DNA of 64,000 nucleotides from CAVYXK01 sp963772445 (GCA_963772445.1 CAVYXK010000001.1:310001-374000), one strand, 5' to 3'. Shown: positions 9,628 through 19,057, numbered from the stretch's first letter. Program-made: numbers and translations. The notes: generated by a model from the letters alone, not told the origin.

Positions 9628-9826
9628 CCGGGTCCTGGTGGTCCTTCTGCGAATCGGGCCGCGGGCTGCGGCCGGTTCACGCTGGCAGGCCCCTCGGAGT
9701 CAGGTCCAGCCGCTGGGCACCCTTCCCTTCTCAAAATCGTCCACGCTGTTGCGGTCGCTCTGCGCTTGGCGGTTGGCTGCCCGGTCGAGGGCTTATCTTC
9801 GGGCTCCGGGCGATGGGATCAGCGGT

Positions 9827-9988
9827 GTGAGCGACGACAGCACGGTACGGCCAAAGACGATTTTGGGGACCATCGCGGCGACGATGCCAAGGCCTAGTGC
9901 CAACGTCGGGGGGGAGGCGCGAAGCCCCGAGAGCTTCGAGATCGTCGATGCACAGGGCAAACTTGCTCCCAAGGACGGGACCATCTAA
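9827..9988 (+). CDS. Small hypothetical protein
   Basis: A GTG-started reading of 53 residues (VSDDSTVRPKTILG... ending VDAQGKLAPKDGTI) with mostly G/C third positions. It ends 17 bases before the ATG of the next small gene, which has its own GGGAGG site. I recognise no domain. Support is codon bias and tight spacing to the neighbour only; the start is uncertain because the upstream ribosome binding site is weak. Confidence 0.35.
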   Translation: MSDDSTVRPKTILGTIAATMPRPSANVGGEARSPESFEIVDAQGKLAPKDGTI

Positions 9989-10005
9989 GGCCGGGAGGTT
10001 ATGCG

Positions 10006-10272
10006 ATGTCCATCGGAAGCGTTGTTCAGCAAGGCAACACAGTCATCATCCGGGATGAACGCGGGCGCCAGTTGGGTATGATCTTCGCAATGAAGAGCCA
10101 GCCGTCAGACGGATTGATTGGCTACACGGGATCGACGGTCTCCGTCCGCAAAGGATCGAACGTCATCACGTACGACGAAAGAGGACAGCAGCTAGGAACT
10201 GCCTTTGCGCCCACCCGGCAAGGGCGCCAGCGTCCTAAATTCAAACTGAAGCACTACCCGATGCAAAGCTAA
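10006..10272 (+). CDS. Small protein with two internal repeats
   Basis: An 88-aa protein with a good GGGAGG site. It is built from two copies of one unit: VVQQGNTVIIRDERGRQLG (about residues 6-24) and VSVRKGSNVITYDERGQQLG (about 47-66), joined by a Gly-rich segment (DGLIGYTGST) and followed by a basic tail. The pattern suggests paired beta hairpins. Similar short RGS-x-V-x-YDERGRQ proteins occur in proteobacteria and phages without known function. It has no signal peptide or membrane segment. Its stop overlaps the convergent P1 peptidase gene by four bases. Confidence 0.7.
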   Translation: MSIGSVVQQGNTVIIRDERGRQLGMIFAMKSQPSDGLIGYTGSTVSVRKGSNVITYDERGQQLGTAFAPTRQGRQRPKFKLKHYPMQS

Positions 10273-11300
10273 GCAGACGGCCCGATCTGCGCCAACACGT
10301 CGGCCAAGCCGAACCGCCGATGTCCGTGCCGCCCGACGGTGGTCTCTGCCGCTGCGAGCGCGTCCAGCACCGCTTCCTGCGTCGCCTCCGCCGCCGCCTG
10401 GAACAGCCGGTCGATCCGCGCCTCGGCCAATAAGCGGTGCTCCAGGAAATCCTGATCCGCCGCATGCGGCACGCGGTTCGCCGTGGTGAAGGCCAGAGCG
10501 ATGTCGCCGCTGCCGTTGCCCCAGAACGAGCCGCACCAGGCGAGCCCGACGCCGGCGCGCCGCGCGACCCGACCGAGTTGGCGGCAGTCCAGCGGAATGT
10601 CGGTTCCGATCACCACGATGCAGGACCCCGCTTCGGGTTCCGCAGCGGCGGCCGGGTCCACGCGCCGGCCGTCGGGCAGCCGCAGATCTCCCGCGCGCCC
10701 GAAATTCGCCAGCACCAGTGCGCCCAGATGATATGCCTCGCCCTCGAGCCTGATACAGCGAGAGGCACTGCCGATCCCGCCCTTCAAGCCGAAGCAGCTC
10801 ATGCCAGTGCCGGCGCCGACCGCGCCAAGCTCGAACTCCTCCTCCGCCGCCTCAATGGCCGCTTCGGCATGCGCCTCGGTGATCGCCATGGTCTGGATGT
10901 CGTTCAGGTAACCGTCGTTACATTCCAGCACCACCGGATTGATCGTCGCGGTTTGTCGGCCGATTTCCGGATCGTCGCGCACGGCGCGCCGGATCAGCGC
11001 GTTCGCGCATGTGCCAACGGCGAAGGTGTTGGTCAGCAGGATCGGCGTCTCCAGCGAGCCGAGCTCGCTCACCTGCGGAAGCCCGATGCTCTTGCCGAAG
11101 CCGTTGAGTACCTGCACCGCAGCGAGCGGCTTGTCCTGGAACAGATCCCCGTCATGCGGCAGCACCGCGGTTACGCCAGTGCAGGAGTCACCTTCCCGGA
11201 TCGTCGCGTGTCCCACCAGCACGCCGGGCACATCGGCGATGCTGTTGCGCCGGCCGGGCTGCAGCGACCCACAGCATAGTCCCAGGTCTCGGGCGCGCAT
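10269..11300 (-). CDS. P1 family (DmpA-like) self-cleaving aminopeptidase
   Basis: A 343-aa member of the DmpA/peptidase family P1 (L-aminopeptidase/D-esterase), an Ntn-hydrolase-like fold that cuts itself at a Gly-Ser bond and then uses the new N-terminal Ser as nucleophile. The expected site is EAGSCIVVIGTD, Gly225-Ser226 from the chosen start. N-terminal signatures IADVPGVLVGHATI, TAVLPHDG and LTNTFAVGT are present. I chose the ATG at 11300 (AAGGGGA upstream) rather than an in-frame one at 11366. Natural substrates are probably short or beta-peptides. It is convergent with the small repeat protein. Confidence 0.9.
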   Translation of the reverse strand: MRARDLGLCCGSLQPGRRNSIADVPGVLVGHATIREGDSCTGVTAVLPHDGDLFQDKPLAAVQVLNGFGKSIGLPQVSELGSLETPILLTNTFAVGTCANALIRRAVRDDPEIGRQTATINPVVLECNDGYLNDIQTMAITEAHAEAAIEAAEEEFELGAVGAGTGMSCFGLKGGIGSASRCIRLEGEAYHLGALVLANFGRAGDLRLPDGRRVDPAAAAEPEAGSCIVVIGTDIPLDCRQLGRVARRAGVGLAWCGSFWGNGSGDIALAFTTANRVPHAADQDFLEHRLLAEARIDRLFQAAAEATQEAVLDALAAAETTVGRHGHRRFGLADVLAQIGPSA

Positions 11301-11434
11301 GGCGGTAAGCTGGCTTCCCCTTGCGAGGTTGTGCGAAGGTTTCTCGCACAACCCCGCGCGGAGCAACCCCCGGATGACCCTGCGAGCGGAGTGCGCTACG
11401 ACAGTGCCTCAGAACAGCCGTGAGGAGGCGCGCC

Positions 11435-12931
11435 ATGCACGAGATCGGACATTTCATCGGCGGGCGGATGCTGCCCGGTCAGAGCGGCCCTACCGGCGAG
11501 GTGTTCAACCCGGCCTCCGGCGAGATTGCCGGCAGGGTGGCGCTCGGCGGCGCCACCGAGGTCGATTTCGCGGTCAGCGCCGCTGCGAAGGCTTGGCCCG
11601 CCTGGGCCGCCACCCCACCGCTGCGCCGCGCCCGCATCCTGTTCCGCCTGAAGGAGCTCCTGGAGCGTGACCGCAAGATATTATCCGCCGCCATCACCGC
11701 CGAGCACGGCAAGGTGCTGTCGGACGCCGATGGCGAGGCGACGCGTGGGCTCGAGGTGGTGGAGTTCGCCTGCGGCATCCCGCATCTGCTCAAGGGCGAG
11801 TTCACCGAGGCGGTAGGCACCGGCATCGACGCCTGGTCCATCCGCCAGCCGCTCGGCGTGGTTGCCGGCATCACGCCGTTCAACTTCCCGCTGATGGTGC
11901 CGCTGTGGATGATCCCGGTGGCGCTGGCCTGCGGTAACTGCTTCATCCTGAAGCCATCGGAGAAGGACCCGTCCGCCAGCCTGCTGCTGGCCGGACTGCT
12001 GGCCGAGGCCGGCCTTCCCGATGGCGTGTTCAACGTCGTGCAAGGTGCGCGCGAAGCGGTCGAGGCGATCCTGGCGCATCCCGGCATCGCCGCCGTCAGC
12101 TTCGTCGGGTCCACGGCGATTGCCGAGACGATCTATCGGGGCGGCACGGCACACGGCAAGCGCGTGCAGGCGCTGGGTGGGGCGAAGAACCACCTGGTGG
12201 TGATGCCGGACGCCGACCTCGATGACGCGATCGATGCGCTGATGGGCTCCGCCTACGGCGCCGCCGGCGAGCGCTGCATGGCGGTATCCGTCGCCGTCGC
12301 CGTCGGCTCGGTGGGCGACAAGCTGATGCAGAAGCTGGAACCTCGGGTGCGGGCGCTGAAGATCGGCCCGGGCACGGACCCCGACGCCGAGATGGGGCCG
12401 CTGGTCACGCGCGAGCACCGCGAGAAGGTGAAATCCTACATCGACATAGGCGTGAAGGAGGGCGCCGAGCTGGTGGTCGATGGCCGCTCGCTCCGGCTGC
12501 AGGGCTACGAGAACGGCTTCTTCCTCGGCGGCTCGCTGTTCGACCAGGTGCACACGGACATGCGGATTTACCGCGAGGAGATTTTCGGCCCGGTGCTGGA
12601 CGTGGTGCGGGCGCCCGATCTCGGCAGTGCGGCGCGCATGGTTAACGAGCACCCGTATGGCAACGGCGTGGCGATCTTTACGGGCGATGGCGGCGTGGCG
12701 CGCGACTTCGCCAGCGCGATCCAGATCGGCATGGTCGGCGTCAACGTGCCGATCCCTGTGCCGATGGCGTTCCACAGTTTCGGCGGTTGGAAACAGTCGC
12801 TGTTCGGCGACCACCACATCTACGGGCCGGAGGGGGTGCGCTTCTATTCCCGCTACAAAGCGATCACCCAGCGCTGGCCCCGCGGGGCGCGCCGCGGCCC
12901 CGAATACGTCATGCCGACGCTGGGGCGCTGA
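11435..12931 (+). CDS. mmsA: CoA-acylating methylmalonate-semialdehyde dehydrogenase
   Basis: An aldehyde dehydrogenase superfamily enzyme (498 aa) of the MmsA type, which converts (methyl)malonate semialdehyde plus CoA to propionyl- or acetyl-CoA in valine, beta-alanine and inositol breakdown. The protein has GVVAGITPFNFPLMVPLWM, FILKPSEKDPSAS and the catalytic-Cys segment AAGERCMAVS, all diagnostic of the MmsA branch. The ATG at 11435 has GAGGAGG seven bases upstream; an in-frame start at 11420 is less likely. It lies beside a divergent peptidase and a convergent Crp/Fnr regulator; no other valine-pathway gene is adjacent. Confidence 0.93.
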   Translation: MHEIGHFIGGRMLPGQSGPTGEVFNPASGEIAGRVALGGATEVDFAVSAAAKAWPAWAATPPLRRARILFRLKELLERDRKILSAAITAEHGKVLSDADGEATRGLEVVEFACGIPHLLKGEFTEAVGTGIDAWSIRQPLGVVAGITPFNFPLMVPLWMIPVALACGNCFILKPSEKDPSASLLLAGLLAEAGLPDGVFNVVQGAREAVEAILAHPGIAAVSFVGSTAIAETIYRGGTAHGKRVQALGGAKNHLVVMPDADLDDAIDALMGSAYGAAGERCMAVSVAVAVGSVGDKLMQKLEPRVRALKIGPGTDPDAEMGPLVTREHREKVKSYIDIGVKEGAELVVDGRSLRLQGYENGFFLGGSLFDQVHTDMRIYREEIFGPVLDVVRAPDLGSAARMVNEHPYGNGVAIFTGDGGVARDFASAIQIGMVGVNVPIPVPMAFHSFGGWKQSLFGDHHIYGPEGVRFYSRYKAITQRWPRGARRGPEYVMPTLGR

Positions 12932-13658
12932 CCTGCCCTTTGCCGCGCACCACGCCCAGCGCCCCCGCCGGGTCCATCAGGTAATCGGGCTGGGCGTACG
13001 CAGTCAGCCGCGGCACATCACGCAGCATGACGTGCGCGCCGCGCGTCTCCACCCCGAACCGGCGCAGGGCGGCGAAAGCGCGCGAGAGATTCTCCTGCCG
13101 GCAGCCGAGCCGGGCTGCCAACAAGCCCTTCTCGAATGGCAGCCGGAATTCCGCTTGATCGGCGTTCGGATCGGAGACCAGCGCCAGCAGGTAGCAGGCG
13201 AGACGCTCGGCGGTTGTGCGGACCTTGAGATCCCGGATCTGCCGCACCAGCGCGCGGAACTCCCCCGAGAGAGAGCGCAGCAGGGCGAGCGATAGCTCCG
13301 GCTCGTTCTCGATCAAAGTTCTGAGTGGCCCCGCCTCGATGGCGAGAAGCCGCGCGCGTTGCACGACGTGGGCGGACTGCATGTACGGAAGGGCGGCCAT
13401 CACCGAGGCCAGCACGAAATCGCGTCCCGCCGACAGTACCTCGATCACCGCGGTCGATCCATCGGCAGTGGTGCTGCTCAACGCCACAAAGCCTTCCAGG
13501 ACCGCATAGAGCACGGTCGGGAGCGTGCCTTGCCGGCACAGGAGCTCGCCCTGATGCGCCGTGAACACCTTGGTGATCCGGTCGAGCCGGTCCAGAAGGT
13601 CGTCATCCAACTGTTCGAACGCGGGTACCGCCCGCACGGTGGCCATCCCCGGACGCAT
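12909..13658 (-). CDS. Crp/Fnr family transcription regulator
   Basis: A 249-aa cyclic-nucleotide-binding-fold regulator. The sensor half contains ITKVFTAHQGELLCRQGTLPTVLYAVLEGFVALSS; the C-terminal winged helix includes LPFEKGLLAARLGCRQENLSRAFAALRRFGV, typical of the Crp/Fnr HTH. There is no Cys cluster for an iron-sulfur centre, so it is not a classical oxygen-sensing FNR. The ATG at 13658 is preceded by GGAGGTGAGG, better than the upstream in-frame starts. The last 23 bases overlap the end of mmsA on the other strand. It is divergent from the quinone oxidoreductase gene, a plausible target. Confidence 0.88.
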   Translation of the reverse strand: MRPGMATVRAVPAFEQLDDDLLDRLDRITKVFTAHQGELLCRQGTLPTVLYAVLEGFVALSSTTADGSTAVIEVLSAGRDFVLASVMAALPYMQSAHVVQRARLLAIEAGPLRTLIENEPELSLALLRSLSGEFRALVRQIRDLKVRTTAERLACYLLALVSDPNADQAEFRLPFEKGLLAARLGCRQENLSRAFAALRRFGVETRGAHVMLRDVPRLTAYAQPDYLMDPAGALGVVRGKGQVSAPASA

Positions 13659-13793
13659 CGTCACCCTCACCTCCATCCGTGGTCGAACCCGGCGTGGCTT
13701 GCGCCCGCGCCCAATGTTTGCGCTCATTGCCGGTAAGTTCAAATCCGCGCCGACTGAATTCCTGTCCATCCGCCAGCGAGGAGGCTGGTCCAG

Positions 13794-14768
13794 GTGAAAG
13801 CCGTCGTTTGTCGAGCGTTTGGCGGGCCCGAGACGCTGGCGATCGAGGATCGTCCCGACCCGCCGCCACCGGGGCCCGGCGAGGTTCAGGTGCGGCTGGC
13901 TGCACGCGGCGTGCAGTATGTCGATGTGCTGCAAATGGCCGGGACGTACCAGGTGCGGCCGGAGCCGCCGTTCATCCCCGGCAGCGAAGCCGCCGGCGAG
14001 GTGGTCGCGGTCGACGCGGGGGTGACCCGGTTCAAGCCGGGCGACTCAGTGATGAGCCGGCACCGGACCGGCGCCTGGGCGACGCTCGCCAATGCCACGG
14101 CCGAGGCGTGCGATCCGGTCCCCGCCGGCTTGCGCTTGGAAGAGGCGGCGGTGCTGCGTTCCGGCCACGGGACCGCATATCACGCGCTGCTGCAGCGGGG
14201 CCGGTTGCGCGAGAGCGAATGGGTGCTGGTGCACGGCGCGGCCGGCGGCATCGGCATCGCCGCCATCCAGGTCGCCTGCCTGTTCGGCGCACGGGTGATC
14301 GCGACCGCCAGCACCGAAGAAAAGCGCGCCGCCTGCCTGGAGGAGGGGGCGGCGTGTGCGCTGGACTATCGCGGCGGGTTCCTGGATGAAGTGAAACGGC
14401 TGACCGGTGGCCGTGGCGTCGATATCGTGTATGATCCGATCGGCGCCGCGGTGACCGAGGAATCGGTGCGTTGCCTGGCGTACGGCGGACGGCTGCTGGT
14501 GCTGGGGTTCCTCGGCGGTGGCCCGGCCAGTATCCGCAGCAACTATCTGTTGATCAAGGGCATCGAGGCGGTAGGCGTCTATATGGGCGGGTTCCAGGCC
14601 AACCAACCGGAGCTGTTCGCCGCCAACACGCGGGCGCTGCTGGAGCTGGCGGCAGCAGGCAAGCTCCGCCCGCGCATCTCCCATCGTTTCCCTCTCGAGC
14701 GCGCGGCCGAAGCGGTGCAGGCGGTGATGGACCGGGCGGTGATCGGCAAGGCGGTGTTGGTGGGGTGA
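13794..14768 (+). CDS. Zinc-independent NADPH:quinone oxidoreductase (MDR family)
   Basis: A 324-aa medium-chain dehydrogenase/reductase of the quinone oxidoreductase type. It starts with GTG after a GAGGAGG site. The GroES-like half (FIPGSEAAGEVVAVDAGVTRFKPGDSV) and the Rossmann motif VLVHGAAGGIGIAAIQVA are clear, and structural zinc cysteines are absent, as in QOR. Members reduce quinones or act as enoyl reductases. It lies divergent to a Crp/Fnr gene and 10 bases upstream of a CYTH-CHAD gene, so those two may be co-transcribed. Confidence 0.88.
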   Translation: MKAVVCRAFGGPETLAIEDRPDPPPPGPGEVQVRLAARGVQYVDVLQMAGTYQVRPEPPFIPGSEAAGEVVAVDAGVTRFKPGDSVMSRHRTGAWATLANATAEACDPVPAGLRLEEAAVLRSGHGTAYHALLQRGRLRESEWVLVHGAAGGIGIAAIQVACLFGARVIATASTEEKRAACLEEGAACALDYRGGFLDEVKRLTGGRGVDIVYDPIGAAVTEESVRCLAYGGRLLVLGFLGGGPASIRSNYLLIKGIEAVGVYMGGFQANQPELFAANTRALLELAAAGKLRPRISHRFPLERAAEAVQAVMDRAVIGKAVLVG

Positions 14769-14778
14769 GTCCGGCGCG

Positions 14779-16299
14779 ATGATTGCACCGATTACGCTGC
14801 TGGCCCCGCCCGGTTCATTGGAGCGGCTGCGTCTTGCGCCCGTCATCACGCGACATGCGTGCAACAGCGGCGTCGTGCGCAGGCTGAATGTGACCTATTT
14901 CGACACGCCGGAGCAGGCATTGTTCGACAAGGGCCTGTCGCTGCGCGTGCAACGGAGCGGAGCGCGCCAGATCCAGCGGCTGAGCAGGGAACCGCGGTGC
15001 CGCGGTACCGGCGGACAGAAATGGGAGACGCCGGTCGAAGGCCCGGTGCCCGACCTGTCGCGCCTGCCAGCGCAGGATCTCTCTGATATTCTCGACGGGG
15101 TGGACGGTGCCACGCTCGCGCCGGTCTTCACCCGTCGGCTGCGCTGCCGCGTGCAGCGCATCCAACTGCCCGACGCGATGGTGAATGTCGCCTTCAGCGA
15201 AGGGGTCGTCGAAGCGGGGACACGCTCGCAGCCCGTGGCCGAGGTGCAGCTCGACCTGCAGTCCGGCGATCCCTGCGCTGTTTATGAACTTGGCGCGCAA
15301 CTGCTGGACGTCGATCTGTTGCGGCTTGCAACGACCAGCGAATGCGATCGAGGCTTCGCGCTCGCACTCGGGATCGCCCCGCCGCCGAGCAAGGCGGTGC
15401 AGCCGTCGATCGCCCGGTTTCATGTGGTGGACGACGCGATTGCCGCGCTTCTCGACGCCTGTCACCAGCACTTGACGGACAATCAGGCAGCCGCCGAAGA
15501 CGGACGCGACCCCGAGGGCGTGCACCAATTGCGCGTTGCCTTGCGCCGCCTGCGTTCCGCCCTGTCGCTGCTCCGTCGCGAGGTGCCCGCCCCAACACTC
15601 CAGGCGTTTCGCGAAGAGGCGAAGTGGCTGGCGACAGCGCTCGGCCCGGCGCGCGAATGGGACGTGTTCCTGGCCGACACCCTGGCGCGGCCGGAACAGG
15701 CCTGCGCGCCGGCGGTGACGTTCGAACCGCTGCGCCAAGCCGCCGTGCGGCAACGGGACGTAAGTTACCAGACGGTGCGCGCCGTGCTGGCGGACCCCCG
15801 CACGACACGGTTCCAGTTGCAATTGAGCCAGTGGATCGAACGACGGGGTTGGCGGAACGAAATCCCGGCCGAGGCACTGTCGGTGCTATCGGAGCCCGTC
15901 TCCGCGCTGGCGGCGCGCCTGTTGACGCGCCTGCACGGCCGGGCGCTAAAGCGCGGTCGGCATTTGCGGCGACTAGATGCCGCCGGGCGTCATCGGCTTC
16001 GGGTTCGGCTCAAAAGCTTGCGTTATGCGTGCGAATTCTTCCAGCCCCTATGGCCGGGCGAGACGGCGGAGCATTTCGTGGGCCGGTTGGCAAGGCTGCA
16101 GACGACCTTGGGGGCCGACAGCGACGCGGAGGCCACGCGCTCGCTGCTGCATGAGGCCGAGCAGGCTGAGTCCTCGCCGGAGTTGCATCGCGCGATCGGT
16201 GCCGTGATCGGCTGGCAGGCGCGCGACCGGCTGGTTTCGTTGCAACGGCTTCGCCGGCGATGGCGCCGGTTGCAGGCGACGCCATCATTCTGGGACTAG
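14779..16299 (+). CDS. CYTH and CHAD domain protein
   Basis: A 506-aa protein with an N-terminal CYTH tunnel fold (about residues 1-200, VTYFDTPEQALFDKGLSLRVQR and AEVQLDLQSGDP) and a C-terminal helical CHAD domain (about 220-500, HQLRVALRRLRSALSLLRRE and HRLRVRLKSLRYACEFFQPL). CYTH enzymes usually hydrolyse triphosphate, and CHAD domains bind polyphosphate. The N-terminal ExExK signature of active CYTH enzymes is missing: the protein begins MIAPITLLAPPGSLERL. Catalysis is therefore doubtful, although polyphosphate binding through the basic CHAD helices remains likely. It follows the oxidoreductase by 10 bases. Confidence 0.88.
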   Translation: MIAPITLLAPPGSLERLRLAPVITRHACNSGVVRRLNVTYFDTPEQALFDKGLSLRVQRSGARQIQRLSREPRCRGTGGQKWETPVEGPVPDLSRLPAQDLSDILDGVDGATLAPVFTRRLRCRVQRIQLPDAMVNVAFSEGVVEAGTRSQPVAEVQLDLQSGDPCAVYELGAQLLDVDLLRLATTSECDRGFALALGIAPPPSKAVQPSIARFHVVDDAIAALLDACHQHLTDNQAAAEDGRDPEGVHQLRVALRRLRSALSLLRREVPAPTLQAFREEAKWLATALGPAREWDVFLADTLARPEQACAPAVTFEPLRQAAVRQRDVSYQTVRAVLADPRTTRFQLQLSQWIERRGWRNEIPAEALSVLSEPVSALAARLLTRLHGRALKRGRHLRRLDAAGRHRLRVRLKSLRYACEFFQPLWPGETAEHFVGRLARLQTTLGADSDAEATRSLLHEAEQAESSPELHRAIGAVIGWQARDRLVSLQRLRRRWRRLQATPSFWD

Positions 16300-16402
16300 T
16301 AGCGGTATCCTACGCCATTATAGCCGGCCCTGTGCCAGCGCACCGCGCTACCCCATCTTGCTCGCTTTCCCGAAACCCCCTTCTTCTCGGAGCCCTTCGC
16401 GA

Positions 16403-17578
16403 TCACCAATGGGCGATCGATCCGTCCCGCTCGTGGATCGCGTCGCGGGCGGCAATGCGTTCCTGCTCGAACGGATGCTTCGCCGCCTCTTTCATATCGA
16501 TCTCGACGCCCAGGCCGGGGCGATCCGGGATCTCCCAGCACCCATCCCGCAGCTTGATCGGCACGTCGGCCACCGCGGAGAAATGACCGATCCGATCCGA
16601 CAACTGCTCCAGGATGATGAAATTCGGCGTGGCCACCGCGAAATGTAACCCGACGACTGACGCAATCGGCCCCATCGGGTTGTGGGGCGCAATCCCGATC
16701 TGCGCCGCAGCCCCGACCGCGGCGATCTGCCGGCCGACCGTGAAGCCGCCGCAATGGCAGAGATCCGGCTGGAAGAAGCTCACCGCCCGGCGGTCGGCGA
16801 GCGCCTGGAACTCCGGCAGCGTCAGCAGCCGCTCGCCGGCCGCCAGCGGGACGTTGCTGCGGTCCGCCACCACGCGCATGGCGTCCGGATCGCCGGGCTG
16901 CACCGGCTCTTCCACGAACATCGGATCGCACGCCGCCAGCGCCTTCGTATAGGCGACCGCGGCGCCTATCGTGGTGGCGCGGCCGTGAAAATCGAACAGC
17001 AGATCGACGTCCGGCCCGACCGCCTCGCGCAGCGTCACCGCCAGCCGTTCCAGCCGGCGCACGCCGTCGCGGTCGGTGGCGTAGTGGGTGTACGGTGCCG
17101 GACCACATTTCAGCGCGTTATAGCCCTTTGCAACCATCTCGCGCGCCCCGTCGGCATACGCCTCGGGATCGAGCGGCCGCCGGCGCAGATCGTGCTTCGA
17201 GCTGGCGATATGCGCATAGACCCGCACGCGCTCTCGCGCCCGCCCGCCGAGCAGTTGCCACACCGGCTTGCCGCAATCCTTGCCGAGGATGTCCCACAGT
17301 GCCTGTTCGATCGCGCTGACCGCCGTCAACCCGATGACGCCGAGCGGCCAAAAACTGTGCTTGACCATGCGCTCGTGCAGCCAGGAGATGTCGCGCGGAT
17401 CGCGCCCGAGCAGCATCGGGGCGAAATCCTCGACGCAGCCGACCACGGCACGGGTCTTCCATTCCAGCGTTCCTTCGCCCCAGCCATAGAGGCCGGGCTG
17501 ATCCGTCTCCACGCGTACGAACACCCAGTTGCGGTCGCCGGCATGCACCGTGATGGGACGGATGGCGGTGATCTTCAT
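16403..17578 (-). CDS. Enolase-superfamily sugar-acid dehydratase (galactonate dehydratase-like)
   Basis: A 391-aa mandelate racemase/muconate lactonizing family member. Metal ligands appear in order as LLFDFHGR (Asp), FVEEPVQPGD (Glu) and AAGERLLTL (Glu), and the late His of GIAPHNPMGPIASV is the expected general acid/base, all as in D-galactonate/arabinonate dehydratases. The product would be a 2-keto-3-deoxy acid. Its ATG overlaps the stop of the upstream serine hydrolase (ATGA), so the PhyH, hydrolase and dehydratase genes form one operon. The exact substrate cannot be read from sequence. Confidence 0.88.
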   Translation of the reverse strand: MKITAIRPITVHAGDRNWVFVRVETDQPGLYGWGEGTLEWKTRAVVGCVEDFAPMLLGRDPRDISWLHERMVKHSFWPLGVIGLTAVSAIEQALWDILGKDCGKPVWQLLGGRARERVRVYAHIASSKHDLRRRPLDPEAYADGAREMVAKGYNALKCGPAPYTHYATDRDGVRRLERLAVTLREAVGPDVDLLFDFHGRATTIGAAVAYTKALAACDPMFVEEPVQPGDPDAMRVVADRSNVPLAAGERLLTLPEFQALADRRAVSFFQPDLCHCGGFTVGRQIAAVGAAAQIGIAPHNPMGPIASVVGLHFAVATPNFIILEQLSDRIGHFSAVADVPIKLRDGCWEIPDRPGLGVEIDMKEAAKHPFEQERIAARDAIHERDGSIAHW

Positions 17579-19055
17579 GCTGGTGTTCCGATTTCGTCGA
17601 TGGCCGTCGCGATCACCCGGTTAAGCGCCGCCAGATCCATCGCATGATCAGTCTCGTTGGCAACCGCGGCAACCAGGCGGTGCCGCCGCAGGATGAAGAT
17701 GCGCTGATCCGATGCGCCGGACGCCCACGCCGTGTCGGGCGGCAGATCGGGGAACACACGGTCCGCGTTGGAGCGGACGCAGGCAGCATAGCTGGTGCCG
17801 GCATGCGTCGGGGTGAGCCGTATTCGGCCCATCCCTCCGGCAGCAGCCGTTCGCCGTTCCAGATGCCGTCCTGCACATAGAGAACGCCGAGCTTGGCGTA
17901 ATCGCGCAAGGTGGCGAACCCGGCGCCGGACGCGATCAGGTTGCCGGCGATATCAGCCGAATGCTGATAGCTCGCCATACCCAACCGGTCCGCCAGCAGC
18001 CCGTACAATGTGGCGTGGTACGGCAGCCCCCGCCGCTCGATGCGGTCGCGAATGATCGCACCCAGTACGTTCAGGCCGCTATTGACATAGCGGTACACGG
18101 CACCCGGCTCGGTCGCGACGATCGAGCGCTGCGCTGCCTCGAACGCATCGCCGGCATCCTGATAGACGGCGCTGTTCTCGAACCCGAGCGTGGCGTGGCC
18201 GTCCTCGTGCAGCACCGGGAAGGCCAGGCCTGAGCGCATGCGCAGCAGGTGATCGAGCGTGATGCGGTGATGCACTGCCCGCGGGTCTCGCCAAAGTGGC
18301 GCCGGCGCGGGATCGTACACCGAGTTTAACCAACCCTTGTGGATCAGCCGGCCGATCACTGTGCAGGTGATCGCCTTGGTCATCGACCAGCTCGGCGTGA
18401 CGCGGTTTGGGCGGCCGAAGGCGCTGTAGCGCTCGAAGATCACCCGCTCCGGCGTCGCGATCAGGATCCCGTAGGTACCGGGCGAGCCGGCGAACAGCGC
18501 ATCGGCAGCCCCCTCCAATGCCGGGATCGCCGTCGGAGGCGCCACCGCATCGCCCAGCGGCCAAGCGCGGCCCGGCTCGCTGGCGCGGCGGGTGATTGGC
18601 GCCGGGTCGAAGCGTGGCGCGGTGTGGGGGCCAAGCAGGATGCCACCATAGCCAGGCCGCGCGATCGCCGTTGCAGTCAGCGTATCCCCGAGGTTTGGGT
18701 CCTGCCAGCGGATGATGACGCAGCGCTCGGCATCGTTGGTCTCGATCACAATGCGGCCGGCGCGCTGGGCGGCTTCCAGTTTGGCGATTGCATCCGCCGA
18801 CTCCGCCGGACGGGCGGACAACCCGCCGGGGACCGTTACCGCGCGCCAGCGGAAATGCCGCTCGGCAGTGCCGCGATCCAGCCCGCTGACATACATCATG
18901 TCGGCGAAACGCTTGGCGGCGAAGTTGATCGTGCGCTCGCGCAGCGCCTCGGCGGAGCCGTCGTACACCACCGGATCGGGCGGACCGTCGGCGCCAAGCG
19001 GATGCATGCGGTCGAACAGCGGCTCAACCGGCAGCGGTTCCATTTTCGTGGTCAT
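17575..19055 (-). pseudogene. Serine hydrolase (beta-lactamase class C-like), frameshifted near the 3' end
   Basis: The ATG at 19055 opens a serine hydrolase with the SxxK nucleophile motif SWSMTKAITC and the YVNSG tyrosine motif. The frame is good down to EGWAEYG, then degrades into basic nonsense before a stop at 17613. From about 17820 the true C-terminus continues in the next frame (THAGTSYAACVRSNADR to AIDEIGTPA) and stops at 17575, overlapping the following ATG as ATGA. That overlap proves the second frame is the ancestral one. The shift lies about 17785-17821. Intact, the protein would be about 493 aa. It lies two bases after the PhyH stop. Confidence 0.8.
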
Positions 19056-19057
19056 GC

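Larger units (their letters stand above)
9376..9826 (+). other. Non-coding stretch downstream of the phosphotransferase
   Basis: All six frames here give only low-quality readings with no recognisable protein. The stretch contains a CTT/TTC microsatellite followed by a good GC-rich hairpin (listed separately) and otherwise nothing I can assign. Confidence 0.5.

Noticed and set aside
9390..9830. Readings with LLLL or SSSSS runs in the other frames of the CTT repeat
   Set aside because: They are the same microsatellite in other frames; none has a ribosome binding site or a nearby stop.
11681..12817. A 378-codon open frame antisense to mmsA
   Set aside because: Composition of His/Arg/Ala/Val with no recognisable motif; mmsA is certain on the other strand.
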